Assembly: GCA_015680685.1 (NCBI GenBank) | Contig: MNCI01010436.1 | Span: 102,221-156,479 of the forward strand | Direction: 5' to 3' | From: Gnetum montanum | Lineage: Eukaryota > Streptophyta > Gnetopsida > Gnetales > Gnetaceae | DNA length: 54,259 nucleotides | In this document: piece by piece, positions 32,550-44,957 of the stretch | How positions within the stretch are numbered: position 1 is the stretch's first letter | How the letters are laid out: each line of letters starts with the position of its first letter | Notes under the pieces: generated by a model | What the model saw: only the letters and a program-made list of their open reading frames with translations | Databases searched by the model: none | Told to the model about the DNA's origin: nothing | Position numbers and translations under genes: made by a program

Positions 32550-34690
32550 CATTAATATTTAGTAATGGTAGTAGTGTGCCACTTAGTATTCCCAATGGTG
32601 AGCACTTGGTAACCTAGCAAGATTAGTGTCTCTTTAGGATTTCTATGATAAGTTGGAAATAAATACTCAATGCATAAGCTTGACTAGACTTGTTTCTTGC
32701 ACTTAGGTTAGATAAATTAGAATTTTTAATATTTTAATAATAATATTTTAGCTATGGCCACCACAACATCATTATGATATGCCTTGATCATACTTAATTA
32801 TACAAATTAGACCACACAAGTGTGCTTGGGAAGATAGCAATGAATAATCCATTGCTTAGCTATGTAGATACTTATATTAGTCTGGCCCATGGAATTTGAC
32901 CAGGTTGTGCATGAACGCTTCGGATTTGTATGTTTGGACATATGATCTATTCTATTGGTCATCATTAGGATCATTATTGGGGGACTTGGTGCTAGTACTT
33001 TAGATAGATAGAATCATTTAAAGATTGTTGTTGGGGAATGAAATGATTTGCCCTCTAAAAATAATATTACCTTTTTTAAAGGACACTTAGTAATTGCAAA
33101 ATGTCTTCTTCTTATAGGGTAGATTTCCCACCCGCTGATGACTTAGCAAGAAGACGTGATAGAATTGTTAAGAGTTAAGATGAAGTACCACAAAAAATGA
33201 AAGTTTTCTACCAACATTTGGATTCATACTATCTAGACTTCACTTTCATTCTTCCCCATAATGAACAACTATAATGGAGGAACCTAGAAGGCAACATTGT
33301 GTTGCTACTTGATGACTTAACTCTATTGATTCTTATGACAGAGATTACATAGTAGCTAATAACATGTTTAGGCTCTACCAACTCACTAAAGCCTAACTAT
33401 GAAAGGACTATTTCATGAAGACATACCATGAGGCCAACAAAGGGAAGGGGGCCTACCATTTCGTTACCATTGCAATGAAAAAGTAGGATATAGATGATCA
33501 ATCTAGCCAATCATATTGCCAAAATTCTCCTCCTCTTAATGTAGATAACATGAATAATTCATGGCTACATTTAAACCTAGTGAGTAACTAGGGAAAAGGG
33601 AGAATGGGATCCAACACACAAGGCATCTCTAGGCCTAGGTCTTTTATCAAGTCATCTAGAGAAAATCAAAAGGATCATGGATGAAGAATAAGATGACACA
33701 AGTCTCTTAGTTCTCCATCATCATTCTCATTCTCATCATCATCTAACTTTGATGATGATGAGCATGGCCAAGGTAGTAGGGACAATGATAGAAGATCTAA
33801 TGGAGATGATAGAAAATACCATTGCAAGAATAGTAGAAGAGATGGTGGATGTGATAGGGAAGTAAGGCATTGCCATGAACAAAGGCACAGTAGGAAATAT
33901 CAAAGGAGACATGGCCATGAGAAGGATCATGATGATTATGATGAATATTTGTCATGATTAACATTATGGAGTTAGTTTACATTTCAAGAAGATATTAGAA
34001 AGATAATCAAATCAAGAGACTAGATATGAATAACATCCCTAAGTTTAAGGGAGCCTATCATGCAGATTTACCACATTATTTGCAAGCCTTTCATGATTCT
34101 TGCACCTTACAAAACATAAACAATGAATGAAAAAAATTGAAACTATTTTCTAGGATACTCATTAAGGAAGCTAATATTTGTTACTAACCCTTGGACCCAG
34201 AATCTTTCAAAAGATGGAATATGATGTTAGACCTATTCAATGATAAGTATTAAATATACTCTAGAATGTTCAACTTGAAAAAGAAGATCTAGAGATAAAA
34301 GAAAAAAAATCATGAATTCCTTGATGCGACCTTGGACAAATATTACTGTTTACTACACAAGGGCCTAGGCCATGGTTTCTTCTAGAGGAAACAACTATGC
34401 CATATCATAGATGGAATCAGGAACAAGATAAGGGAAACTCTTGGGATCTTTGCCCAAGGAAGACTTTTGAAAATGAGAGTCCATTGGATTCAAATACTAA
34501 TTCATCAAGTGGCAAAGAAGAAAAAAGAATTTAAGAAAAAAGAGTGTAGAGAAGTATAACTCCTCTCTCTACAAAAAGGAGGTTTATCTTTGTTAGTTAG
34601 ATGGGAAGACATCATTAGAGGAGGTGGTATAAAGAAAAATCTTGTCAATCCAAAAATCAATCACTGAAAGTTTTGCCAATGTTAACAAAA
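32550..34690 (+). mobile_element. truncated gypsy unit: LTR remnant, leader and gag only
   Basis: 32550-32790 is a weak match to the last part of the LTR at 34.7-35.39 kb (gagcacttggtaacc, then gggaat/ggaaat, then gactagactt). 32790-33000 matches the leader at 35.39-35.6 kb. 33115-34640 is a decayed gag colinear with 35720-37300: YLDFTFILPHNEQL near 33235, a low-complexity Ser/Asp/Arg/His segment at about 33715-33960, RLDMNNIPKFKGAYHADLPH near 34020 and AQGRLLKMRVHWIQILIHQV near 34455. No pol follows; the next LTR begins directly. Confidence 0.75.
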
Positions 34691-34699
34691 TGTATGATA

Positions 34700-35389
34700 A
34701 ATCGTGTTTTTCATCACTCTGATATTGGGATGGCCACGATATTGGGTACACAATATTGTGGCCCAAGATGCGATATCATACATGCGATATCACAGGGTTA
34801 CTCCCAAGTCTATAAATACAGCGCCCAGGCGCACAGAGTAAGTTTTTAGTAGTTAAGTTGCAAAACTCTTGCAATTGTCCATTTGAAAGTTAGAATATTT
34901 TTCAAGTGCCCGTAGCAGGAGGTTTAAGTGTGAACGGATCTTTATTCAAGAATTGATGTACCTAAGCACACCATTGTGTTGGCAATAAAGACAAACTCTT
35001 TGATCCATTCCTTGCAACACTTGAGATTTTCTTTCTTATGCATTTACCTATTGTTATTTCATGCAATTTACATTAATGTTATTTATGCAATAATTCAATT
35101 TGATCAATTTGTTAAGATACACAAGCACAACCCCTTCGAGCATATGTGTGACACTTGGTACCTCAGAAACGATTAGCATTTGACAACCCAGTAGTGTTTG
35201 CATGAAGTTTAGGATGTGTTCAGGAAGTGGGAATGGTTACTTGTGTTAGGCTAGATTAGACTTTAGTTTCCTTAGCAATTAATCACTTTTACTTTTAATC
35301 ACTCTTACTTTTATTCTTGTTCTAGGTAAGTAATTCCATAAAAATACAAAATAATAAAAATCTTATGCCTCAGTCACACTTAACCATAC
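34700..35389 (+). repeat. gypsy LTR (5' LTR of the gag-pol unit)
   Basis: Matches 53600-54253 with the same landmarks in the same order: repeated cgatat(c/t) words, a tctataaata TATA box (about 34811), ggatctttattc, caataaagac (polyadenylation-like, about 34983), cttcgagcat, and the end cttaaccataca. The LTR is followed by a leader and gag. The exact 5' end was not defined. Confidence 0.75.
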
Positions 35390-35719
35390 AATGGCATTCC
35401 ACAAGTGGGACTGGGAAGACAATGAACAAACAACACGCACACACTGTTTAGCTCTAGTGCATTTAGTAATTATAGTCTATCGAATTCGACCAGATTGCAT
35501 GCAAACACTTGTGATTCATATGGTTGGGCATAGGGGTACCTTGCCACTCATCATTGGTGCAATTGCTGTGGATTGTAGTCCTTTGTGCGCTATCTAAGCT
35601 TAGTGAAAATTAGTAACCTTGTTGTTTGAACCCTGAGAGTCAAATCTTATGAAAACAAAAATTATTATTATTATTAAATTAAATCTTAACTGCACACTGT
35701 TTCTTAACAAAAAATTTCT

Positions 35720-37430
35720 TCTTCTCATAGAAGGCCATCTCTGCCCAGGGCAATTCAAGTACCTCAACAATACCGAGTGGTATATGCTCATCCTAATGAG
35801 TATGTACTAGACTTTACCTTCATCTTACATCAAGATGAACTAATGCGGTGGCACGATATGGAAGGCAACATTGTGTTGCCACCTAAATGATCTATTCCAA
35901 CAATGCTCCAACTAATGCTTGCACAACATGGGCTTCAACATCTTCATGGAGAATATGAGATGCGCGATCCCAAATCAAGGGATTATCATCCCACTGAAGC
36001 ACAAAGATTAAGGGATTGGCAGCTGGAGCACCAACACGAGCTTATGAAGGGTAAGGGGTCAAACATGTTTCCACCTCTGCTTGGCCTAATTGATGAAGGC
36101 AACCATTTCTTTAGTGATTCTTCTCTCTTTAACTTTGTTCAAGGAGCCCTCAACCAAAATGTACAATTTACAATCCATAATCTAGGTTTTGGTCAAAATA
36201 GATCCAATGACAAAAATGGATCCAGAGAAACAAGTCAAGAAAAGGGGAACAAAGGAGATCATGATCGCGATTGTGATCACAAGCATCAAAGGAAGGATGA
36301 TAGGCATTAGCACGGAGCAAGTTTTCCTTCTTCTCTCCCTTCATCGTCATTATCTTCTTCTTCGTCTGGTTCAGATCGTGGTTGTAGAAGAAATAACTGT
36401 GATGGAGGTGACTGACAGGACCAAAACAATAGTAAGGATCATCAGGATAGTTGTGACCAAAGACATGAGCAATCCAGAGAGGTCCATCATCAAGAAAGAA
36501 GGGCTAGTAGGGAACATCGTAGGCACCACCATGATGGCCTTGATGAACCTCTACTTACTACTCCGAGCATGTTAAACATTGCAGAGGCTATGAGGATTCC
36601 AACCAGGCATGTNTGGGCATGTTAAACATTGCAGAGGCTATGAGGATTCCAACCAGGCATGTAAAGGACAATAGAATAAAGAGGCTTGATATGAACAATA
36701 TCCTTTGGTTTGAGGGAGGATATGATGATAATCTGCAAAATCATTTCTAGGCCTTCTAGGATGCATGTGCCTTGCAGAACATTGAAAATGACTGGCAAAA
36801 GCTAAAATTATTTCCAAGGACACTCATAAAGGAAGAAGAAAGTTGGTATCGCCTTGGAATCAGAATTAATCAGGTAGTGAAGTACAATGTTGGAATTATT
36901 CAATAAAAAATATCAAACGTACTCCCAAGTATCCAATCTAAGAAAACAAATTCAAGGATGGAAACAAGGGAATCATGAGCCCTTGGATGCTACTATTGGC
37001 TAATACTACTCTCTGTTACATCGGTGTCCCAGCCATGGATACTCTTAGCTTGATCAGCTTTGTCATATCATAGACATGTTACAGTCTGTAACCAGGAAAA
37101 TCCTTGACATCTATGCCCAAGGGAGATTGATAGAGTTAAGTGCCTATCAAATCCAAAGACTAATTGAGCAGGTAGCTAAGGAAGAGGGAGAGTTGAGAAA
37201 ACGTGAAAGTGTAGAAGAATATAATAGAGACCATTCTATTCAAAAAAGGGGGTTATATTTTGTGAAAATGAGGATGAATTTGCTAGAGATGAGGTGGTGA
37301 ATCAAAAAACCTTGCCATTCCAAAAATTGCAATCAGAAATCACGACCAAGGTTGATCAGTTATGGGACTCCATGGACAATAGGTCTCAAGCTATTTTAAA
37401 AATTGCTAAAGATTCCAAGGAGCAAGGTGG
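35720..37430 (+). pseudogene. gypsy gag (decayed)
   Basis: The longest open part (35903-36310) begins MLQLMLAQHGLQHLHGEYEM and runs into a low-complexity Asp/His/Arg/Lys/Ser-rich tail, which continues past a TAG to about 36560. The gag core follows: LDMNNILWFEGG, ACALQNIENDWQKLKLFPRT, WYRLGIRI (about 36690-36870), then LDIYAQGRLIELSAYQIQRL (from about 37091). A single N with a 46-bp duplication at 36567-36662 breaks the middle. Confidence 0.75.
36567..36662. repeat. 46-bp direct duplication across a single N (probable artefact)
   Basis: gcatgttaaacattgcagag... is present at 36567-36612 and 36617-36662, with N at 36613. The repeat length equals that at 18353-18446. Confidence 0.85.
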
Positions 37431-38169
37431 TGAGTGAGAGCGTCGGAGGCATAAGGAAGTTGAATGTGCTAAATCTAAGGGTAAAGGTAAGATAGCTACA
37501 ATAGAGATGGTTGTGGATAGTGATTCAAATGATGATGGTGGGTGTGATGTCTGCCAATATGAACATCTTAAGGGATGTTATCCAGTTGTATCACACTTGC
37601 AGGAATCTAGGGTGCATGCCTTGCATCCATGACTTGCACAAAGGCAAATGCCAAAACGATTTCCTTATCCACAAGGCAATCCTCAACAATTCCACCAACC
37701 ATAGCTATACTATCCAAGTGGAACTCCTCCGAAACCTTATGAAGTGTACCAGCAATGGCAACAACCAAAAACATGGGCATTGCCACCTTCAAGACAGTAA
37801 TACCCTTACCAGCAACTAGATCCCTATGGTTACTATGTTCAGCAACCTTCATCTCCAAGTGACTCCTTTGGTCATATTGCTACTTACCAATCTCACCAAT
37901 ACCCTCTTGAAACATATCAATCACCCTATCCAAGGAGGGATACCACCTACTACCCTCATGCATCTCCTATTCCTACACCTACTCCTCCACCTCCTGCACA
38001 ACTACCATCTACTTTGTCCATGCAGGGTGAATTGCCTACACAACCACAGCAAAGAAATGCGACAAGGGTAGTTAACCTGTAATTAGTTAACCCATCTAGC
38101 GGGTTAGAATCACGAACAAAGAAAAGACCCTTCTTCTGGCCTCATAGTCCATCAAAGCCCTCGAACACA

Positions 38170-38826
38170 TTGGTGGTTGGTAACCCTACTCCTTCACCTT
38201 CTTTTGTTTCCTCTCTATCTGAGTTCCCTTCAAACCAAAATCCTTCTCGAATCCATACTGTAATGCTAACACATGCTATATCTGATTGGATTCGAGTTGG
38301 TAACCTACCTAGAAAATTAGCTGATCTTGGAAGTTTCCTAGTTTACTTGCAAATTGTTGGGAATGAACCTTGTAAGGCTCTTCTTGACTCTGGTTTCAGT
38401 ATTAATTTGATCTCACATGAGATGTACATAATGTGGAACCTTCCTCCTATGAAGAATAGCAACATTTGGCTGGAACTAGTGGACCAGTCCATCACTGTTC
38501 TATTGGGATTGGTTGAAGACATCATTACCACCATTTGTGGGTGGTCATATCCCCCTGATTTTCTAGTAATCAAAGTGGAGAACTGTAAGGGAGACTTTCC
38601 AATTATTATGGGAAGGGCCTGGCTAAGTACTGTGGATGCCAAAATGGGCATTAGAGATATTTCTTTGGAGATATCAAAAGAAAATGAATTTGGAAAGATC
38701 AAGAAGAAGAGAGTTCCATGTATCGTATATAGCGATTCAAGGTGTCATTGTGTGCAGAAGTTATGGTCAGTAAAGCAAACATCTATCTTTGCATGCAAGC
38801 AGTGTGCACCAGAAGTTGATATCTAG
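38170..38826 (+). pseudogene. gypsy aspartic protease region
   Basis: An open stretch of 218 codons with KALLDSGFSINLISHEMY near residue 75, the D-S-G active site of retropepsins, and a later GRAWLSTVDAKMGI segment typical of gypsy polyproteins. The upstream part is Ser/Pro-rich linker. The surrounding polyprotein is broken, so this is a surviving piece and not a separate gene. Confidence 0.8.
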
Positions 38827-39339
38827 AGATGTTTGTATGTAGCAGCCACAAAACAAGAAGGCACCTAGTGGTTGGCAGCTGATGCTAGCAGTAATACATT
38901 ATGCATGGAATTGATTGAGGGCATAATGTATGAGTACTTTGCAAGTATAGATGAACTCAAGAAAGTTCATCGCTAGCTCTCTAAAGGAGAAAATGATGAT
39001 GTTAATTGGGGTGAGTTAGAAATTCTTGAAAATTTTAAACAAGATCCCCTTGAATTGAAGATGCTACCAGCTGGAATGGAGTATGTATTTTTGAAAAGTG
39101 GGAGATTAGTTATTATTAATGCCAAGCTTGCTGCAGAACAGAAGAGAAAATTGATAAAAGTTATGGAAAAATGATTAGCAGCCTTTGCTTGGTCATATTC
39201 TAAACTCACTGGGATAGATCCAAGAATATGCCAACACTGAATATACATTGACCCTGTTGTTATGTCGAAATGATAGTTGCAGTGATATTTGAATCCCAAA
39301 TTAAAGTAGATTATCAAAGAGGAGATTGAAAAACTCTTC

Positions 39340-40550
39340 AAAGCAGGATTCATCTACCCTGTCGTAGATAGTGAGTGGATCAGCCCTTTCATGATCATGC
39401 TAAAGAAAGGAGGAAAATGGTGGATGTGCATTGATTTTCGACTGCTCAACATGGCAACTTTCAAGGATCATTTCCTGTTGCCTTTCATCGACCAAGTGCT
39501 GGACACCATTTCGAGGCACAACTATAACAACATTCTAGATGGTTATAGTGGCTATAACTAAATTTGGATTGCACAAGAGGAACATGCAAAGATAACTTTC
39601 ACAAGTCCTTAGGGGACTTTTGCTTACCAACAAATGCCATTTGGTCTATGTAATCCCCCAGCCACATTTTAATAATTAGTTTGTAGTATTTTCCAACAAC
39701 AAATTGGTAGCGGGATAGAAGTTTTTATGGATAATTTTTCTACCTACGGTGCTACATTCAAGCAAGCCCTGGACCATCTTGAGTAGGTGTTGAAAAGATG
39801 TGTCGAAACAAACCTCTAGCTCAATTGGCAAAAGAGTCATCTTATGGTCTAGGAAGGCATAGTCTTGGGGCATCGCATTTCAAAAGCAGGAATTAAGGTG
39901 AATCCAGAGAAAATAAGGATCATCTAAGAAATAACCTCTCAACCTAAAACAGTCAAAGAAGTTTAGTCATTTCTTGGTCATACTAGCTACTACCAGCAAT
40001 TCATCGAGAATTTTTCCAGAATTCCTAAGTTGTTGGTAGAATTGACAAAGAAGGATGTATCATTCATCTAAACCCCAACATGTGAATCAACATTTCAATA
40101 GTTGAAGCAAAAGCTTGTTGAAACTCCCATTCTTCAAGCACCAGATTGGTCTAGACCATTTCATGTGATGACTGATGCATCAAATTATGCTTTGGGGGTA
40201 GTGCTTACGTAGATGGATGATCAAAAATGTCCATATTACATTCACTGTGTAAGCTAGAGCATCGTAGGTGCACAACTAAACTACACCACCACAGAAAAAG
40301 AGTTGATGGTAGTGGTGTTCATTTTAGAGAAGTTTAGGCACTATGTGCTTGGCTACAAAGTATTTGTGCACACAGATCATAACGCCATCAGACTTCTAAT
40401 GAACAAACCAATGGTGAGCCCCCATGTCATACGGTGGCTTGTGATTTTGTAGGAATTCAATCTCACAATGGTAGATTGTAAGGGTGTGGAGAATGTGGTT
40501 GTGGATCACTTATTACGACTAAGATGGGATGACGAGGAGAAAGAAAGCCC
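39340..40550 (+). pseudogene. gypsy reverse transcriptase and RNase H
   Basis: Plus-strand segments read KKGGKWWMCIDFRLLNMATF, YQQMPFGLCNPPATF, then VFMDNFSTYG (39719-39748) where YMDD/FMDD is usual, so the second catalytic Asp is Asn. RNase H follows: PFHVMTDASNYALGVVL, NYTTTEKELMVVVFILEKFR and YVLGYKVFVHTDHNAIRLL. Many stops, mostly TAG where Gln or Trp would stand. Confidence 0.85.
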
Positions 40551-40749
40551 TTTTATCTAATCAATTCCTTGATGAATCTCTCCTTGTAGGTGCTATTAAT
40601 GCACAAATGCCCAATGAACTAAAATGGTACGACACCATCCTCACTTATTTGCTCAAGCAAGAACTACCACAAGGGTTGGACACTAAAAAGAAACAATAGT
40701 TTCTTCACCGGGTCAAATACTTCATAGAGATTAATAAAAACCTTTACAA

Positions 40750-41700
40750 GGTTTGTTCCAATTGCCTAGTACATTGGTGTGTCCTTGATATGGATCAACT
40801 TTGTGTTCTTTAGGATGCTCATGAAGGTCCTTGTGGGCACCATTATGCTGGAAGATGCACGACCATAAAAATTCTCATCGCAGGGTATTATTGGCCAACA
40901 ATCTTTAGGGATGCATATCAATTTGTCCACACTTGTGATTATTGCCAAAGGGATGGTGGAATGACAACTCGAATGGAGGGGCCACAATAATGGATACAAC
41001 CTCTCAAACCATTCGACATTTGGGGCATTGACTTTATGGGTCCCATTGTACCTTTATCCAATGGAAAAGCATATATAATAGTCGTAGTTGACTATTGTAA
41101 CAAGTGGGCAAAAGTAGCAACCATCACTGATTGTACATCCACCAATGCTACTCAATTTGTACAACAAATCATCATAAATAGGTTTGGTGTATCTCATGCG
41201 TTAATTTTTGATAATAGAACTCATGTCACTCTCTGGAAGCTGATGCAACGCTTGGGGGTTGAACATAAATTCACAACACCATATCAACCCCAAGCCAATG
41301 ATCAAGCTAAAGTTACTAACTGGGAGATTACAAAAATCTTAATATGAACCATTAGCAAACATTGAAGAGACTGGAGTACTAAGTTAAATGATGCCCTTTA
41401 GGCCTATCGCTCCACATGGAGACTCCCCATAGGTTATTCTCCCTATGAGCTTGTGTATAGAAAACTACCAACATTGCCCATCCAATTCGAGCTTCGTACA
41501 CTTTCTACAGCTTGTGACCTTGACCTAGATCTAAGCCTAGCACAAAAAGAACGATTAATTAGTCTCAACTTGCTAGACAAAAATTGGTCAATGGCCCTAT
41601 CATCCAATGAGATGCATAAGGCATTCAACAAGAAACACCATGACCTTAGAATAAGAAAAGTAAAGTTTCAACTAGGAAACAAGGTTCTTTATTAGAATCC
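40750..41700 (+). pseudogene. gypsy integrase
   Basis: After a broken zinc-binding region, the core is open at 41036-41347: [20 protein letters not shown] (first Asp), then [16 protein letters not shown] (second Asp; Asn-Arg-Thr-His for the usual Arg-Gly-Thr-His), and [16 protein letters not shown] with the catalytic Glu region altered. The C-terminal side includes GYSPYELVYRKLPTLPIQFE (about 41433) and KVKFQLGNKVLY. Confidence 0.85.
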
Positions 41701-41734
41701 TACACATGTACCCCAACAAACCAAATTTCAAACA

Positions 41735-44570
41735 TTGTGGAAAGGATTGACCGAGTATGGGTTAGTTCACGCCTCATGGTGGAATTTGACATTTAGGCAA
41801 AGGGCAAGGAACGAAAAAACCTGGCTACACAAATCATGGCTAAAACAATTGGTACACACTATTTGGCAGGCCTACACAAGGGAACAAGAACCCAAAGAGT
41901 TTCTGAAAGATGGACTACAGTCTCTCAAACAACACATCAAGACCAAAGAAACAAACGAAAAATATATTTCAAAGGGTACAGGAAGCAAGTATAGGAGTAG
42001 TTAAGGGAAATCCAATGGCTACAAAAGATGGGGGCAAACCTGGGAAAAGAAGAGCAAGAGCTGCTCTAGGAACTCCAGGAACTCAATAGGGAGGAAGAAT
42101 GTTATTGGCGACAACAGTTGTAGGTGGCATGGTTGCAGGAAGGGGACAAACACACAAGATTTTTTTTTATCAATCGCAAAAGCCAATTGAACATCCAAGA
42201 GCAAAAATACAAAACCTAATGGAGGGCATGGGTGGGGAAGGGCCGTAGAGTAGTCGGTGGGAACTGAAAGAATTATAGGCATTCTGGGGGGAGGTTTGGC
42301 AATGGCTAGACATTGAGTGTATCTTGGTCCTAGTGCCACAGGTCCTTACAAGGGTCAACAACCTGCACTTGTTGAGGCCTTTCTCACGGGAGAAACAGAG
42401 AAGGGCTATGAGGTCCATGCAACCTAACAAAGCTCTAGGGCAGTATGGGTGGCCCATTGAATTTTTCAAGGAATTTGAGGATATGATGGAAGCCAATATG
42501 TTGGACGTGTTCAATAGCATGCTCAACTAGCAATAGGTGAGGAGAGAGATTAATTGTTCGTAGGTGGTGCTACTGCCCAAAGTGCAACATCCGACATCAT
42601 CAGGGCATTTCAGGCCCATCGGAGTGTGCAACACTCTTCTACGAATTTTCTCAAAGATGCTAGTTGGATGCATTACGTCCTTAATGACAAACCTTGTGGG
42701 GGAACATTAGGTTGGGTTTGTCAAGGGTCGCTTCCTACAAGATCAAGTCTTGTTGTTATAGAAGATCTTACATTCACTTAAGGTGGCCATATTCCCAGGA
42801 ATGTGCATTAAGTTAGATATCACCAAGGCCTACAATTTGATAAGTTGGATGACACTATAGGCAATCATGCTATCGAAGGGGTCTGATGCTAGGTTTTTAA
42901 ATCTATGCATTCAAATGCAATGGGGCAATCGTTACTCATTTGACATTGACAAGTGACTTTGGGGGTTTCAGGGACTAGGGAGAGGATTACAGTAGGGTGA
43001 CCCTTTGTCACCGCTCTTATTTATTATGGTGATGGATCTGCTCAAGACATACTTCCTTGTTGAAGGAGTTTAGGGGCTAAACATACACAGGGTGCACTAT
43101 CTAGTCGTCCATTACGTTGACGACACAATGATTTTCACCAAGGCAGCAATGCTATAGGCAAAGGCCCTGATGCGGGTGCTTAACAAAATGTAATGAGAGG
43201 TGGGCCTCACAATCAACAAAGGTAAATCAATAGTCCACCTCATCAACACAGAGGAGACAGTGGGGATCAAAATTACTTAGATGCTCGAAATTCTGTCGAG
43301 CAACATGTAGGACACATATTTGGGCATGCCCATCTTCAATTGGTAATAGAAGAAGGCATGGATGGGGCTGGTGGAACGGGTACAAATGAAAACCACTCAT
43401 TGGATTGACCATTTCCTATCCCACAAAGGAAAGATGATCCTTGCCTCTATTGTTCTGATGGCAACAGCCAGGTTTGCTACATCAATGGCCATGCCACCAA
43501 CTGGGGTGATGCAAAAAATTGATGGGATTATCAAAGACTTTGTGTGGTCAGAGGGGAAAGGAAGCAAAAAGATGCATTTGATGTCTTGGGCTATGACAAT
43601 GTGCCAAAAGCTAGTGGGGGGGATTAGCATGTTGCAATTCAAGGATGAGGTGACCCTGGGCCTACAACAACTTCTTAACAGATTTTTGGGACAAACTGAT
43701 GGTTCGGTGTTGTGGAGGAAATTGCTAAGAAAAAAGTACAATTGCTGGGAGGCCAATGCGGGAAGCTCCTAACTTTGAAAAAATTTGTGCCAACATGCCA
43801 GGACAGTGGAGCAATTAGATTTGCTAGAGCAACACCCAAAGGAGATCGTGAAACACCTATACCTACCAGAGGATGGGTGGGCATAGGTCTAGAGAGGCCG
43901 CCTACCTGAAAAGATATAGGCTTTTGGCTAGTTGATGAAACATAAGGCACCTACCTGAAAAGATAAAGGCTTTTGGCTAGTTGATGAAACATAACGCGCC
44001 TCCACTAACAGCCATGTTGTGGGAGAGGGGAATGCATGTGGAGGCTAGCTGTCCTCCTTGAAACGATGTGCTAGAAATGCCACAACACTTTATTTATGAA
44101 TGTAGGGTCACATTGTTGATTTGGCATAATGCCAATATAACACCTGTTGTTGTTTGCCATGGGGACTCCATCCAGTTGGCTACACTATGGATGATCTAGA
44201 AGCATCAAAATTCGCTAATATTCTATGGGCATGTAATTAAACAGTTTAATTTCAGTTTCAATTACTCATAGTATTAAGGCAATTGGAAACATGAAAAACA
44301 TTATGTAGTGACAAGGTAAGGACAGCAAAAATATTCCTTTTTGGTCCTATGTGGACGATGGAGGGAATTCTACCCTTGTCACTTTTTTTTTAAATTAGTC
44401 TGTTACTGTCCATGAATATTGTATAGTGATGGAATCCCAGAGTTTTGCTTTAGCATACATGTGCCTACCATTTTCATCTTGAGGCATCATTTCGGTTGTT
44501 ATATTCACCCTGTATTTTCATTTGCTATTTCTGATATAATATAACAGCTTGACTTCTCCCCAAAAAATTA
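41735..44570 (+). mobile_element. decayed 5'-truncated LINE related to the element at 4.8-10 kb
   Basis: The plus strand begins in the region between endonuclease and RT (KEFLKDGLQSLKQHIKTKET, parallel to HAFLKEGLKALKQQIK in the first LINE). RT follows: KALGQYGWPIEFFKEFEDMM, HFRPIGVCNTLLR, KLDITKAYN, GDPLSPLLFIMVMDLLKTYF, and YVDDTM (about 43112-43129) where the first LINE has FADDTM. The longest open piece is 43362-43772 (KGMILASIVLMATARFATSM-type segment). Dozens of stops. Its 5' end lies directly against the integrase of the gypsy unit, so it inserted into that element or at its broken end. The 3' boundary near 44570 is inferred from the loss of similarity and an A-rich stretch. Confidence 0.85.
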
Positions 44571-44895
44571 AGACTAGTAAAATGGCAAAGATACGTTTTA
44601 TTTGAAATAGAAAGGTATTTAGGTGTTGCTTTTGTCATTAATGTCATTTTCATAACCCTAATGAAAAATTTCATTTCTAAGATCAAGTTGGTCACTTGAG
44701 GGCTTGATTATGTACTTTGATTATTAGTTAACTCTACCCTTGGATCATATCACCATCTTGGTACCTTTATCCCATCAACATAGATTAACCCATGAAGAAA
44801 GGCAAAGCATTTGATGATGATTTACCCTAATTAGTTAGCTACCTAAGACCATCATATATTTACAATGCTTCCAAGTAGCATTTTTCTTAGCATAC

Positions 44896-44957
44896 CCTTG
44901 GGATTAAACTTATGACTTGCAAACCATAAGCCATATGGTCTAACCAAGTAGCTATGC
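44896..44957 (-). mobile_element. tRNA-derived SINE head
   Basis: The minus strand reads ggcatagctacttggttaga, then catatggcttatgg, then aagtcataagtttaatccc. This follows the layout of a tRNA gene: an A-box-like tagct...tgg near the start and a B-box-like ggttcgaatcc variant about 35 nt later. The second copy at 45735-45798 shares this layout. It is a degenerate tRNA-derived SINE, not a working tRNA. Confidence 0.5.

Larger units (their letters stand above)
34700..41730 (+). mobile_element. decayed Ty3/gypsy element with gag, protease, RT, RNase H and integrase
   Basis: Plus-strand order: LTR, leader (35390-35720), gag (35720 to about 37430), Pro/Gln-rich linker (about 37600-38100), protease (38170-38826), RT/RNase H (about 39340-40550), and integrase (about 40750-41700). 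This is the Ty3/gypsy order. Most domains carry in-frame TAG/TAA. The element is cut at about 41735, where LINE sequence begins, so its 3' LTR is not seen. Confidence 0.85.

Noticed and set aside
35391-35597. Small open frame after the gypsy LTR (MAFHKWDWEDNEQ...)
   Set aside because: It lies in the retroelement leader; the homologous leader at 32.8 kb does not keep it open.
39826-39850. tRNA-like tctagctcaattggcaaaag in the gypsy RT
   Set aside because: It is the coding sequence of the RT thumb region (LNWQKSHLMV in frame); the resemblance to an A-box is chance.
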